From: Bifidobacterium castoris | GTDB taxonomy: Bacteria > Actinomycetota > Actinomycetes > Actinomycetales > Bifidobacteriaceae | DNA length: 64,000 nucleotides | NCBI RefSeq assembly: GCF_003952025.1 | Contig: NZ_QXGI01000002.1 | Coordinates: 186,001-250,000 of the forward strand | Direction of reading: 5' to 3' | Shown here: positions 1-7,661 of the stretch, piece after piece | Position numbering within the stretch: position 1 is the stretch's first letter | Layout of the letters: every line of letters starts with the position of its first letter | The notes under the pieces: generated by a model | What the model was told of the DNA's origin: nothing | Seen by the model: only the letters and a program-made list of their open reading frames with translations | Database searches by the model: none | Translations under genes and position numbers: made by a program

Positions 1-56
1 CGATTGACGTCGTCTCGATCCTGTGGGCGTTGACGGCGTTGTTCGACCGCAGGTAG
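1..56 (+). CDS. 3' end of an unidentified gene
   Basis: Reading from base 3, an open frame ends IDVVSILWALTALFDRR and stops at TAG 54-56. It runs in from outside the window and is followed by a hairpin terminator, which fits a real gene end. The hydrophobic, arginine-ended tail is not diagnostic of any family, so no function is proposed. Confidence 0.4.
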   Translation, partial: IDVVSILWALTALFDRR

Positions 57-90
57 CGTCCGGCTCGTCAGGTCGCCGTGCGGCCGTCAC

Positions 91-137
91 GGAGCCGTCC
101 CGGCCGGTGTCGTCGCCGACCGGGACGGCTCCTCTTG
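91..137. terminator. Bidirectional hairpin terminator
   Basis: GGAGCCGTCCCGG (91-103) pairs perfectly with CCGGGACGGCTCC (120-132). It lies between the gene entering from the left and the convergent serine hydrolase that stops at 151, so it probably ends both transcripts. Confidence 0.7.
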
Positions 138-150
138 CATCCGTCGGGCT

Positions 151-1326
151 TCACGATTCGCCGTGCAGGTCGGCGATGACGTCGTCGACGGCCGTCGCCA
201 GTTCGCTCAGCAGATCGTTGCGGCCGCACGCGTCCGACAGGATCGCGAGCACATAGCCCTGCGGATGCGTCTGCAGGTCGTGCGCGCCCGCCGGCAGCAC
301 GATGCCGGCGTCGTTGAGCGCGTAGAGATCGCCCTCGCCGTAGATCCAGCCGGCTTTCGTGTACACCTCCTCGCTTTCGGCGTGCGCCATCTGGATCGAC
401 GAATTGAGCGAGCCGCGCATCTGTTGCGCGAGCCATGCGCGCGCCTGCTGCGACGCGGGCTCCGCGCCGTCCGCCTTCGCCGGCGCCGTGTCCGAGAACA
501 GGTATTGGTAGCCGAGCACCCACAGCCGCGCCAGGTCGCTCGCCGTCAGGAACTCGTAGTAGCCGCTGAGAGGCGCGTCGAAGGTGTATCCGGCCGTCCA
601 TGCCGTGAACGGCGACGTGCCGTAGCGTCGGTACAGCGAGTCGTAGGAGTCGTTGTCGGAGACGGTGAGCGTCGCCGTGATCAGCTGGTTGAGATAGGCG
701 GCGTCGGCGTCGACGCTCGTCGAGACGGCGTCGAGGTCGATCGCGCCCGTCTGCGCGAGCGACAGGATGTACGGGGCCTTGATCGACGATGCCGAATACC
801 GCGGCACGTTTGCGAAGGATGTGATGACGGCGCCGGTGCGCATGTCGACGACGGCGAAGGAGACCTCGAAGCCCTGCTCATGGTAGGCGCTGATCGCGTG
901 CTGCAGCTGGGCGGATTCGGCGCTGCTCAGCGTGACGCCGGCGGCCGATACGGCAGCGTCCGTGTCAGTCGAACGCAGATTCGCGAACGCGGTGGCCACG
1001 ACGTCGTCAAGGTCGGGCGTCACGATCGTCGTTTCGATACCGTCGGACGGCGCCTCGGCGGCGGTCGACGCGGAGCTCGCCGGTGACGGCGCCGTCCGCG
1101 TGGCGGATGCGACGGGATGAGCGGCGTTCGCGAGTCCGTCGCCGAAGACGCCGACGGCGCCTGCGCTGAGCATGCTGCACATCGCGACGACCGACGAGGC
1201 GATCGCGATGCCCCTCCATTTGGCGATCGATCTGCGATGGCTGGCGATCGCGATGTCGAACTGCGTGTCGGTCAGCGGCACGTCACGCCATTTGGGAATC
1301 GTGCCGCGTCTCGTCTTCTTCTGCAT
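151..1326 (-). CDS. Membrane-anchored serine hydrolase, beta-lactamase/PBP-like
   Basis: The protein has about 391 residues with an N-terminal membrane segment (about 40-62) and a Ser/Thr/Ala-rich linker, followed by a penicillin-recognising serine hydrolase domain. The three expected motifs are visible: SxxK in YSASSIKAPY (Ser180, Lys183), SDN in TVSDNDSYD (about 223-225), and a KTG-like KAG in EVYTKAGWIYG. The domain resembles class A beta-lactamase-like proteins common in Actinobacteria, and may act on peptidoglycan or simply be an uncharacterised envelope hydrolase. I chose the start at MQKKTRR because the longer frame to 1401 lacks support. Family assignment is firm; substrate is unknown. 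Confidence 0.8.
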   Translation of the reverse strand: MQKKTRRGTIPKWRDVPLTDTQFDIAIASHRRSIAKWRGIAIASSVVAMCSMLSAGAVGVFGDGLANAAHPVASATRTAPSPASSASTAAEAPSDGIETTIVTPDLDDVVATAFANLRSTDTDAAVSAAGVTLSSAESAQLQHAISAYHEQGFEVSFAVVDMRTGAVITSFANVPRYSASSIKAPYILSLAQTGAIDLDAVSTSVDADAAYLNQLITATLTVSDNDSYDSLYRRYGTSPFTAWTAGYTFDAPLSGYYEFLTASDLARLWVLGYQYLFSDTAPAKADGAEPASQQARAWLAQQMRGSLNSSIQMAHAESEEVYTKAGWIYGEGDLYALNDAGIVLPAGAHDLQTHPQGYVLAILSDACGRNDLLSELATAVDDVIADLHGES

Positions 1327-1413
1327 CCCACCGCACCCGTTTCTCACGTATGCCCACGCTTTTCCAAGGAAAACTATAGGGCGACCCTTCGGCATCGGCA
1401 CAGGGCGACAGGG

Positions 1414-1470
1414 GGTCGGCGCGCAACGGGGCGGGCGACCTGCGGCCGTCCGCCCCGTTGCGCGCCGACC
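1414..1470. terminator. Long perfect hairpin after the flavoprotein gene
   Basis: Two 20-base arms (1414-1433 and 1451-1470) are exact reverse complements around a 17-base loop. The structure starts 3 bases past the stop of the minus-strand reductase gene, so a terminator role is likely, although no T-run follows. Confidence 0.6.
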
Positions 1471-1473
1471 GCG

Positions 1474-2922
1474 TCACTCGCCGTGGGCGAGGCGACGGAA
1501 CTCGTCGGGGTCGATGACCTTCTTGTGCTCGCGGCCTTCCTTCGCACCTTCGGAGCGTTCGAAGGCGTCGACGCGCTTCCAGCCGGCGAAGTCGATCGGC
1601 TTGACGCCGCGTTCGGCGAGCAGGCGGTCGATCGATTCGGGGTCGCGGTCCGGAGCCAGACGCGCGTTCTCCTTGTTCTTCGCCAGATCCTCGAGCATCG
1701 CCGTGACGATCATCAGCGCATCCGACTTCGTCGAGCCGATCAGGCCGACCGGTCCGCGCTTCGCCCAGCCGGTCGCGTACAGGCGGTCGCGCACCTCGCC
1801 GTCGGCGGCGTCGACGGTGATGCGGCCGTCGCCGTTCGCGTTCGCCAGATGCGCGCCCTGCTCGTCATAGGCGATGCCCGGCACGGACTCCGGCTTGTAG
1901 CCGATCGCATGGTAGACGGCCTGCACCGGATAGTCGGTGAATTCGCCGGTGCGCGTCATCCTGCCGTCCGCCGAGGTCTCGGTGCGTTCGACGCGGATGC
2001 CGCAGACCTTGCCGTCCTCTCCGAGGATCTCGACCGGCGCGGAGTTGAAGTGGATGTAGTATTTGCGGTCCGCCGGGTTGCCTTCGAAGTCGACGTCGCC
2101 GTCGTCCTCCATGTCCTCGGCCATCTCGCGGATCGCGAACAGCTCCTCGACCATCTGACGGGTCAGCTTGTCCTTGCCGGCCTCCTCGATCGTGTCGTCG
2201 TCGAGCTCGAAGTCGTCCTCGTCGATGATCAGCTGGACGCCGGGCAGCTTCTCCATCTCACGCAGCTCCTGGACGGAGAACTTCGCCTGCGCGACGCCAC
2301 GGCGGATGAACAGATGCAGCGTCTTCGCCTCGTTGCGCAGGATGCCCTCGTACACGTTGTCCGGGATGTCGGTGCGCGCGCGCAGGTCGTCGGCGTTGCG
2401 CATCAGCTCGCGGGCGACGTCCATCGCGACGTTGCCGCCGCCGATGACGGCGACCTCCTCGGCCTGCAGCGGCCACTCGCGCACGCCGGTCGGATAGCCG
2501 TCGTACCACTCGACGAACTTGGCTGCGCCGTAGACGCCGTCATAGTCGGCTCCCGGCAGATTGAGCGGCTTGTCCTTGATCGCACCGGTCGCGAAGAGCA
2601 CGGCGTCGTAGCGTTCGAGCAGGTCGTCGATCGTCACGTCCTTGCCGAACTCCACGTCGCAGTACAGATGGATGTCCGGATTGTCGAGCGTCTTCTCGAG
2701 CGCGGACGCGATGAACTTGATCGACGGATGGTCGGGGGCGACGCCGTAGCGCACCAGGCCGAAAGGCACCGGCAGCTTCTCGAACAGGTCGATGCGCGCG
2801 TCCGTGCCCAGCCCGAGCTCGTCGCCGAGTTTGGCGAGCTGACGCAGGAAGATGTCGGAGGAATACACGCCGGCCGGGCCGGCGCCGATGACGGCAATAC
2901 GAAGTTCAGAATCATTAATCAC
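1474..2922 (-). CDS. Ferredoxin/adrenodoxin-type NADP+ reductase (FprA-like)
   Basis: This 482-residue flavoprotein has an N-terminal FAD-binding Rossmann motif (AVIGAGPAGVYSSD), a second dinucleotide motif in the middle (VAVIGGGNVAMDVAREL), and a C-terminal ATGWAKRGPVGLIGSTK block. That order and length fit the FprA/adrenodoxin reductase branch of the glutamate synthase small-subunit-like family. Such enzymes move electrons between NADPH and ferredoxin or flavodoxin in the cytoplasm. The gene stands alone, is transcribed away from htpX, and has a strong hairpin after its stop. The electron-transfer partner cannot be told from the sequence. Confidence 0.85.
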   Translation of the reverse strand: MINDSELRIAVIGAGPAGVYSSDIFLRQLAKLGDELGLGTDARIDLFEKLPVPFGLVRYGVAPDHPSIKFIASALEKTLDNPDIHLYCDVEFGKDVTIDDLLERYDAVLFATGAIKDKPLNLPGADYDGVYGAAKFVEWYDGYPTGVREWPLQAEEVAVIGGGNVAMDVARELMRNADDLRARTDIPDNVYEGILRNEAKTLHLFIRRGVAQAKFSVQELREMEKLPGVQLIIDEDDFELDDDTIEEAGKDKLTRQMVEELFAIREMAEDMEDDGDVDFEGNPADRKYYIHFNSAPVEILGEDGKVCGIRVERTETSADGRMTRTGEFTDYPVQAVYHAIGYKPESVPGIAYDEQGAHLANANGDGRITVDAADGEVRDRLYATGWAKRGPVGLIGSTKSDALMIVTAMLEDLAKNKENARLAPDRDPESIDRLLAERGVKPIDFAGWKRVDAFERSEGAKEGREHKKVIDPDEFRRLAHGE

Positions 2923-3003
2923 GGCATACTAGCGTAGCCGATATGCGCGAACGGCGGAAGGGGGAATGCGGGACGGATGGGGATCGTCGGTACACTGTTG
3001 CCT

Positions 3004-3963
3004 ATGAACGGGAAACTGCGGATGCACAACCATTACAACGGGTTGAAGACGGCGATACTGTTCGCCGTCATGTGGGCGATCATCATGGTCATCTGGTGGG
3101 CGACTGGCGCGTACGTGGACACGCTCGTCTACTACGTGATGATCGGCTTGGGCATGTCCTTCGTCTCCTACTGGTTCTCCGACAAGCTCGCGCTCGCATC
3201 GATGCACGCGCAGCCGGTCAGCGAACAGGAGGCGCCGCAGCTGTACGCGATCGTGCGCGAACTGTCGCAGACGGCGGGCAAGCCGATGCCGCGCATCTAC
3301 ATCGCCCCGACCGAGACGCCGAACGCGTTCGCGACCGGGCGCAACGAACGGCACGCGGCCGTGTGCTGCACGCAGGGCATCATGCGCATCCTCGACTACC
3401 GGGAGATGCGCGGCGTGCTCGGCCACGAACTGATGCACGTGTACAACCGCGACATCCGCACATCGGCGATCGCCGGCGCAATGGCCACCGTCATCACCTA
3501 CCTCGGCTACTCGCTGATGTACTTCGGCAACTCCACGCGCAACGACCGCGACTCCGACAACGGCGCGGGCGCGCTCGGCGCGTTCGGCGCGCTGCTCAGC
3601 ATGATCCTCGCGCCGATCGCGGCGTCGCTGATCCAGATGGCGATCTCGCGCACGCGCGAATACGACGCCGACGAGGACGGCAGTGTCCTGACCGGGGATC
3701 CGAACGCGCTCGCAAGCGCGCTGTACAAGATCCAATACGGCATCGCGCAAAACCCGATGCCGGCGACGGCGACCGACCGGTCGACGGCGGCGATGATGAT
3801 CGAGTCGCCGTTCTTGGCGAAGGGCATCTCGCGGCTGTTCTCGACGCATCCGCCGACCGAGGACCGCATCGCGCGCCTGCAGCAGATGGCGGCGGATATG
3901 GGCGCGCCGGGTATCGCGGACGCCGACCGTCTCGCGCAGGTCGCGCGCGGCGGACGGGTGTAG
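3004..3963 (+). CDS. htpX: HtpX membrane zinc metalloprotease
   Basis: A 319-residue M48 protease that cleaves misfolded membrane proteins. Two N-terminal membrane helices (about 16-34 and 40-56) precede the zinc site GHELMHVYNRD (HExxH at 141-145), and another hydrophobic stretch follows. The distal glutamate lies in SRTREYDADEDG and the tail STHPPTEDRIARLQQM is typical. I prefer the ATG at 3004 over the one at 2977: a TACACT box ends 7 bases before 3004, as in a leaderless transcript, and MNGKLRMHNHYNG suits the family N-terminus. The alternative start would add nine residues. Confidence 0.93.
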   Translation: MNGKLRMHNHYNGLKTAILFAVMWAIIMVIWWATGAYVDTLVYYVMIGLGMSFVSYWFSDKLALASMHAQPVSEQEAPQLYAIVRELSQTAGKPMPRIYIAPTETPNAFATGRNERHAAVCCTQGIMRILDYREMRGVLGHELMHVYNRDIRTSAIAGAMATVITYLGYSLMYFGNSTRNDRDSDNGAGALGAFGALLSMILAPIAASLIQMAISRTREYDADEDGSVLTGDPNALASALYKIQYGIAQNPMPATATDRSTAAMMIESPFLAKGISRLFSTHPPTEDRIARLQQMAADMGAPGIADADRLAQVARGGRV

Positions 3964-4034
3964 GGTGGACACGGCCGTCGGTGTGGCCGGCGGCTGTGGT
4001 AAGGTAGCTGATGCGGACGCCGCAGCGGCCGCAC

Positions 4035-4105
4035 GCGGATGTAGTTCATCGGTAGAACGAAAGCTTCCCAAGCTTTAGAGGCGGGTTCGACTCCCGTCAT
4101 CCGCT
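4035..4105 (+). tRNA. tRNA-Gly (anticodon CCC)
   Basis: A complete cloverleaf can be folded. The acceptor arms are GCGGATG and CATCCGC, the D stem is GTTC/GAAC, and the anticodon stem AAAGC/GCTTT encloses TTCCCAA, so the anticodon is CCC. The T arm GCGGG-TTCGACT-CCCGT is followed by the acceptor strand and discriminator T. CCA is not encoded. The DNA immediately downstream is AT-richer and carries accessory genes, suggesting that this tRNA is an integration target. Confidence 0.95.
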
Positions 4106-4323
4106 CTCATACGTATCAACGATTCCGCCCGAAACTCTTGGAAACATTGGATTCTTAAGATTGCTGGAGTGAGTGGAATCAAGGTGGATCGTGGCGAATT
4201 GGAATAAATCTGGAATAAGTTCCCGGCACCATCCACCACCCATGTTCACTTTTCGCACACGCATGTTCACTAGTCACTCAAACACAAGTGACAAGTAATC
4301 GGAGCCCTACTGCCGCTTGGGTT
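4106..4323. other. AT-richer gene-free stretch downstream of tRNA-Gly
   Basis: No gene is seen. It contains a short tandem GAATAA-ATCTG-GAATAA (4199-4215), two copies of CATGTTCACT, and a GTCACT/AGTGAC inverted pair. The composition differs from the flanking core genes, which fits the edge of an inserted element. No copy of the tRNA 3' end that could serve as an attachment site was found by eye. Confidence 0.4.
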
Positions 4324-4605
4324 TCAGGGCTTTACTGTTCGCTTGTCACCAGTAATACATAGACGACCCCGCGCATAATCCGGGCGTGTCGCAACCAGCC
4401 GGACGTCAAAAACGTTGCAATACCAACGATTACGATTGGTTGTCAGCATGACAGGTAATCGTGACCGGTAAACCCGTGGCCGCATCTCGCTGCCGCACCA
4501 CCGCCGATGGGTCAGCGTTTCCCACACATACTCACGGTTAGAGATAACCTCTTTTCCGTGGTCTGTGCTATACTCAGTATAGCTATACTCGGTAGCTAAT
4601 TTCAT
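4324..4605 (-). CDS. Unknown 93-residue protein of the tRNA-adjacent insertion
   Basis: The family is not recognised. The frame starts at ATG 4605 behind a GGAAAGGG ribosome site and lies 18 bases after the zinc-ribbon peptide gene on the same strand, so it is probably the third gene of a small operon. It is rich in Arg, Tyr and Thr, begins MKLATEYSYTEYST, and has no membrane helix. The 5' coding end overlaps the palindrome GCTATACT-C-AGTATAGC (4567-4583), and the 9-mer GCTATACTC occurs again at 4582 and 4912. Composition suggests plasmid or phage ancestry. Confidence 0.5.
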   Translation of the reverse strand: MKLATEYSYTEYSTDHGKEVISNREYVWETLTHRRWCGSEMRPRVYRSRLPVMLTTNRNRWYCNVFDVRLVATRPDYARGRLCITGDKRTVKP

Positions 4606-4623
4606 AGGTTACCCTTTCCGGCG

Positions 4624-4806
4624 TTAGCCGCTCAGGTAACTCAATGCCCGGCATCTTGCACATGCCGGGCATTTTTCATACCCGGCAGCCATGCCATACA
4701 CGCCCATGAACGGCATGGGCAACCGGCCGCCACCACAGTGGCGGCAGCGCGCGCCAGTCCGGTTATGATCCGGTAGGGCCAAACCCCGCTGGCGCCAGAG
4801 CCTCAC
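4624..4806 (-). CDS. Small zinc-ribbon-like protein (60 residues)
   Basis: A GTG start overlaps the TGA of the upstream Xre gene in the sequence GTGA, which suggests translational coupling. The peptide has paired cysteines, CRHC near residue 21 and CPAC near residue 47, spaced like a zinc ribbon or zinc finger. It is too short to assign to a family. Position within a three-gene minus-strand set behind one promoter suggests a role in the inserted element, perhaps as a small DNA-binding or accessory protein. The call rests on the cysteine pattern and the coupled start. Confidence 0.5.
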   Translation of the reverse strand: MRLWRQRGLALPDHNRTGARCRHCGGGRLPMPFMGVYGMAAGYEKCPACARCRALSYLSG

Positions 4807-4996
4807 GGCTCCAAGAGTTTCCTCAAGTCCTTGAGCTTGAGCGCGTCAGCTAACCGGACGGCAGTGCCTAACGTCATATCGCTAGGGGCGCGAGCCCCCC
4901 GCTCGATATTGGCTATACTCACATGCGGCACGCTCGCCCTCTCAGCGAGTTCGCGCTGCGTCAGTTTTTTGCTTTTCGCAGCTCGGCTAGTCCCAT
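4803..4996 (-). pseudogene. Xre-family HTH regulator interrupted by a -1 frameshift
   Basis: From ATG 4996, behind a GGAGGTGAG ribosome site, the frame reads MGLAELRKAKN and meets TGA. Shifting to the -1 frame at the six-A run (about 4963-4968) gives an ideal HTH_XRE continuation: KLTQRELAERASVP, SIANIERGARAPSD, then LADALKLKDLRKLLEP, stopping at TGA 4803-4805. The joined product would have about 64 residues, the usual size of a minimal Xre repressor. The break lies on the heptamer A AAA AAC in the correct phase for -1 ribosomal frameshifting. It may be programmed, a recent one-base deletion, or a sequencing error. Promoter, operator and ribosome site look intact. Confidence 0.7.
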
Positions 4997-5024
4997 TTTT
5001 CTCACCTCCTTCGGTGCTTGTGGT

Positions 5025-5064
5025 TGATGGCCATCACTATACGGGCTTGCAGTACTACAAGCAA
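5025..5064 (-). promoter_or_regulatory. Promoter and palindromic operator of the Xre operon
   Basis: On the minus strand, TTGCTT (5059-5064) and TATAGT (5036-5041) are separated by exactly 17 bases. Immediately downstream is the perfect 12-base palindrome TGATGGCCATCA (5025-5036), overlapping the -10 box, where an Xre repressor would block transcription. The operon reads away to the left through 4324. Confidence 0.7.
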
Positions 5065-5428
5065 ATTGTAGGCAGTGAAAGGCAATAGAAACCCATTGGA
5101 AGCACTAGCATCTATCAACGTGTCGCGTAGCATGTATCAGGTGTATGCGCAGCCGTATCAGGCGGCGCGCACGGGGCGCGTCGGGCGTGACCACACACCG
5201 AAACCACTTCGGGTGCGGGACGCGTATGCCGCGTTCGCATACGGTACCTGTTGCGATCGTTGTAGGTGCGGAGGGTACGCATGGCGTTCGCAAAGGCCGG
5301 CGCAGGCGATCGTCAGGGGTGAGCTGCGCGCGGCGGAAACGTTCGCGTCACGGGCCGGAGACTCGCGCAATGTGACGCTGTCAGGGGACGGTAGCGCCGG
5401 CAGGGCCGTCGGGATGTACGGTGAAGGC
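5065..5428. other. Gene-free stretch before the SRAP gene
   Basis: A frame is open upstream of the SRAP start but it lacks family similarity and would bury the catalytic Cys2, so it is left out. A small hairpin CGTATGC/GCATACG (about 5225-5243) is present. Nothing else is recognised. Confidence 0.4.
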
Positions 5429-6145
5429 ATGTGCGCGCATTATCTGGGATTGTCGGATGAGGAAGTCGATCGGCTGGTCGAGCAGTTGAGCGGGGAACGG
5501 CCGGAGAGACCCGAGTCGAGTCCCGCGGAAGCCGCGGCGCCGCAGTACGAACAGCGCGAGCTCGACTATCCGCAGTCGGAGCGGCGGTCGTCGGTGAGCC
5601 TGCGCGAGGAGCGGGAACGCCGATGGATCGACGTGTATCCGAAGACGGTGTCGCCGGTGATCGTGCCGACCTTCGACACGGCGGCCGGCGTCGGCGAACT
5701 GACGCCCGGCGCATTGGAACGCGCGGAGCTGTCGTGGGGATACCGCACGCAGTGGAATCCGCAGCCGATCTTCAACACACGCATCGAAAGCGCGGACAAA
5801 CCGATCTGGCGGGCGTCGATGGAACACGACCGCTGCGTCATCGCCTGCCGTCGGTTCTATGAATTCAGCGGGACCGAGACGCGCGTCAGCGGGCGCACCG
5901 GACGCGTCGTCAAGCAGCAGTACGCGTTCACGGTTCCCGGTATGCCGATCATGTTCATCGGCGGCATACGTCGCGGCGACGAGTATTCGATGATCACGAC
6001 GCACGCGAACGCCGCGATGGCGCCGGTGCATCCGCGCATGCCGCTCATCCTGCATCCGACCGAGCTGACGACGTGGCTCGGGCCGCGGTACATGCGCCTC
6101 GCAGACCGTTCCGCCGTGCCGCTCGCCGCGCATGAAGTGGGGTAG
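5429..6145 (+). CDS. SRAP domain protein (YedK/HMCES family abasic-site shield)
   Basis: The 238-residue protein starts MCAHYLGL, placing cysteine at position 2, the residue that forms a thiazolidine crosslink to abasic sites in single-stranded DNA once Met is removed. This dictates the start at 5429 rather than the longer frame from 5075. Further motifs are HDRCVIACRRFYEFSG, with the conserved glutamate, and MITTHANAAMAPVHPRMPLIL, with the active-site histidine, both matching SRAP proteins. A linker of about 25 charged residues follows the N-terminal helix. It functions in DNA damage tolerance in the cytoplasm. No clear LexA-type box was seen upstream. Confidence 0.9.
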   Translation: MCAHYLGLSDEEVDRLVEQLSGERPERPESSPAEAAAPQYEQRELDYPQSERRSSVSLREERERRWIDVYPKTVSPVIVPTFDTAAGVGELTPGALERAELSWGYRTQWNPQPIFNTRIESADKPIWRASMEHDRCVIACRRFYEFSGTETRVSGRTGRVVKQQYAFTVPGMPIMFIGGIRRGDEYSMITTHANAAMAPVHPRMPLILHPTELTTWLGPRYMRLADRSAVPLAAHEVG

Positions 6146-6184
6146 CGCTCGCCGATGGAGACCGTGCTGCGATAGATTGAACGT

Positions 6185-7561
6185 ATGGGACACGGAACGC
6201 GCACGCAAGGCGCACATCGGTTCGATTCCCGATGTGCGCATGTCATCGTCGTCGTGTGTGCCGTCGTGGTCGCCGTGCTGATCGGCGTAGGCGTGCGACT
6301 GGTCACATGGTGGCGCGCCTACACGGTGCCATCGATGGCGGGGCAGACGATCGCGAGCGCATCCGCGGCAGACGCTGACGACGCGGTGGCCGAGGACCTC
6401 GCGCAATGGTATGTGCAGTGGATGGGCCGGCAGCGGGAGATCGGCGTCGCGCCGCAGTACCAGCTGGAATCGGTGCGGGTGCGTGACGTGCAGCGGCTGC
6501 CGGGCGTCTCCTCGCGATATGACAAGTCCGACGGGCGAAACGTCTACGTGCAGTTGGACGCGACGCTGCGGCCGCGGTTCATGTCGATTGAACGGATCAC
6601 CGACGTGGAGGGATGCCAGACGTACCGTGCGGATTCGGCGGTCAGTGCATCATGCGTGTTCGCGCTTGAGCCGCAATCGGGCGGCTATCGCATCGCGCAG
6701 GTGATGGAACCGATCGCCTATCAGCGGCTGGCGTATCCGGAGCAGTTCGAGAAGACGCAGCCGGATCCGACGGCCCCGGTCCTCGATGGCCGCAACGGAT
6801 ACCGTCTGTCCGCGGAACGGCTGGAGGTGACCTACGACGGAGGAGCGACATGGCATGAGGTGCCCGATGGCGTCGCGCGCGTCATCGGCGGCGTCCACGC
6901 TGATACCGCGCTGTGGCTTGAGCCGACGCGGTATGTGATCACGCCGCAGTTCACGGCGTTTGTGGGATACGACGATGAGGCGGACATGGCGGAACTCGTC
7001 TATTCATGGGATACCGGTTCGACGTGGCTCACGTCGCCGTTGGGGAGAGGCGTGCAGGCGTCGTCGTACATCGCCATGCTCGGCGACCGCATCGCGGTGG
7101 CATACGGATATGGAGACGCGCTCGGATCGGTCGGCTATGCGATGGTCGTGTCCACGCTGACCGACCTGCGTGCGGATCCGGCGGCTGCATGGCGAAACGT
7201 TCCGCTGTATATGCAGTATCCGTCGAACCTGACGATGGCGGGATGGATGGATGACGTCACGATATGCGTCGGGCAGACGGGGTCGCTGCACATCTCCTCG
7301 GACTCCGGCGCCACATGGCGTGCACTGGGGGTCCCCGAGGAACCCGGCTTGGAGAGCAGGCTGGGCTACAACCCGTTCGATACGCCGACGCGTACATGGG
7401 TGGAGGATGGCGTCGCCTATCTCGCGATAGGGCAGGGCGAGGACGCCGATTATGCGCCGGACGGAGCGGTCGTGGAGGCGGTGTTCTCCTACGACATCGT
7501 CGACGGCGCGTTCGCTTTCCTCAGGGAACAGGCCGCTCCGGCGCCGACGCTCGCCGGGTGA
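6185..7561 (+). CDS. Membrane-anchored Asp-box (BNR) repeat protein
   Basis: The 458-residue protein has one N-terminal transmembrane helix (HVIVVVCAVVVAVLIGVGV, about 19-38) and an extracellular part. Three Asp-box motifs (S/T-x-D-x-G-x-T-W) can be read: TYDGGATW, SWDTGSTW and SSDSGATW. These mark beta-propeller folds of the sialidase/VPS10 type. The catalytic arginine triad of sialidases is not evident, so a structural or binding role is more likely than sialidase activity. No ribosome site precedes the ATG; a TAGATT box ends 6 bases before it, suggesting a leaderless transcript. A T-arm-like hairpin lies inside codons 9-19. Confidence 0.7.
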   Translation: MGHGTRTQGAHRFDSRCAHVIVVVCAVVVAVLIGVGVRLVTWWRAYTVPSMAGQTIASASAADADDAVAEDLAQWYVQWMGRQREIGVAPQYQLESVRVRDVQRLPGVSSRYDKSDGRNVYVQLDATLRPRFMSIERITDVEGCQTYRADSAVSASCVFALEPQSGGYRIAQVMEPIAYQRLAYPEQFEKTQPDPTAPVLDGRNGYRLSAERLEVTYDGGATWHEVPDGVARVIGGVHADTALWLEPTRYVITPQFTAFVGYDDEADMAELVYSWDTGSTWLTSPLGRGVQASSYIAMLGDRIAVAYGYGDALGSVGYAMVVSTLTDLRADPAAAWRNVPLYMQYPSNLTMAGWMDDVTICVGQTGSLHISSDSGATWRALGVPEEPGLESRLGYNPFDTPTRTWVEDGVAYLAIGQGEDADYAPDGAVVEAVFSYDIVDGAFAFLREQAAPAPTLAG

Positions 7562-7661
7562 GCGTCGTGCGGTCAGGGAGTCCGTTATGCTGTTAGGCGT
7601 TTCATGTGAAACACTCACGGTCGATAACGACGCAGACATGGTGCACAGGCGAGGTGGGCAG

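Noticed and set aside
1117-2937. A 606-codon plus-strand open frame opposite the reductase gene
   Set aside because: Low-complexity composition and no domain; the minus strand encodes a complete FAD/NADP-binding protein.
4035-5064. Attachment-site repeat of the tRNA-Gly 3' end
   Set aside because: No second copy of the T-arm/acceptor sequence was found by eye downstream, so integration at the tRNA remains only inferred.
5075-5428. N-terminal extension of the SRAP gene giving a 356-residue protein
   Set aside because: It would remove the catalytic cysteine from position 2, which SRAP proteins require, and the extension has no family similarity.
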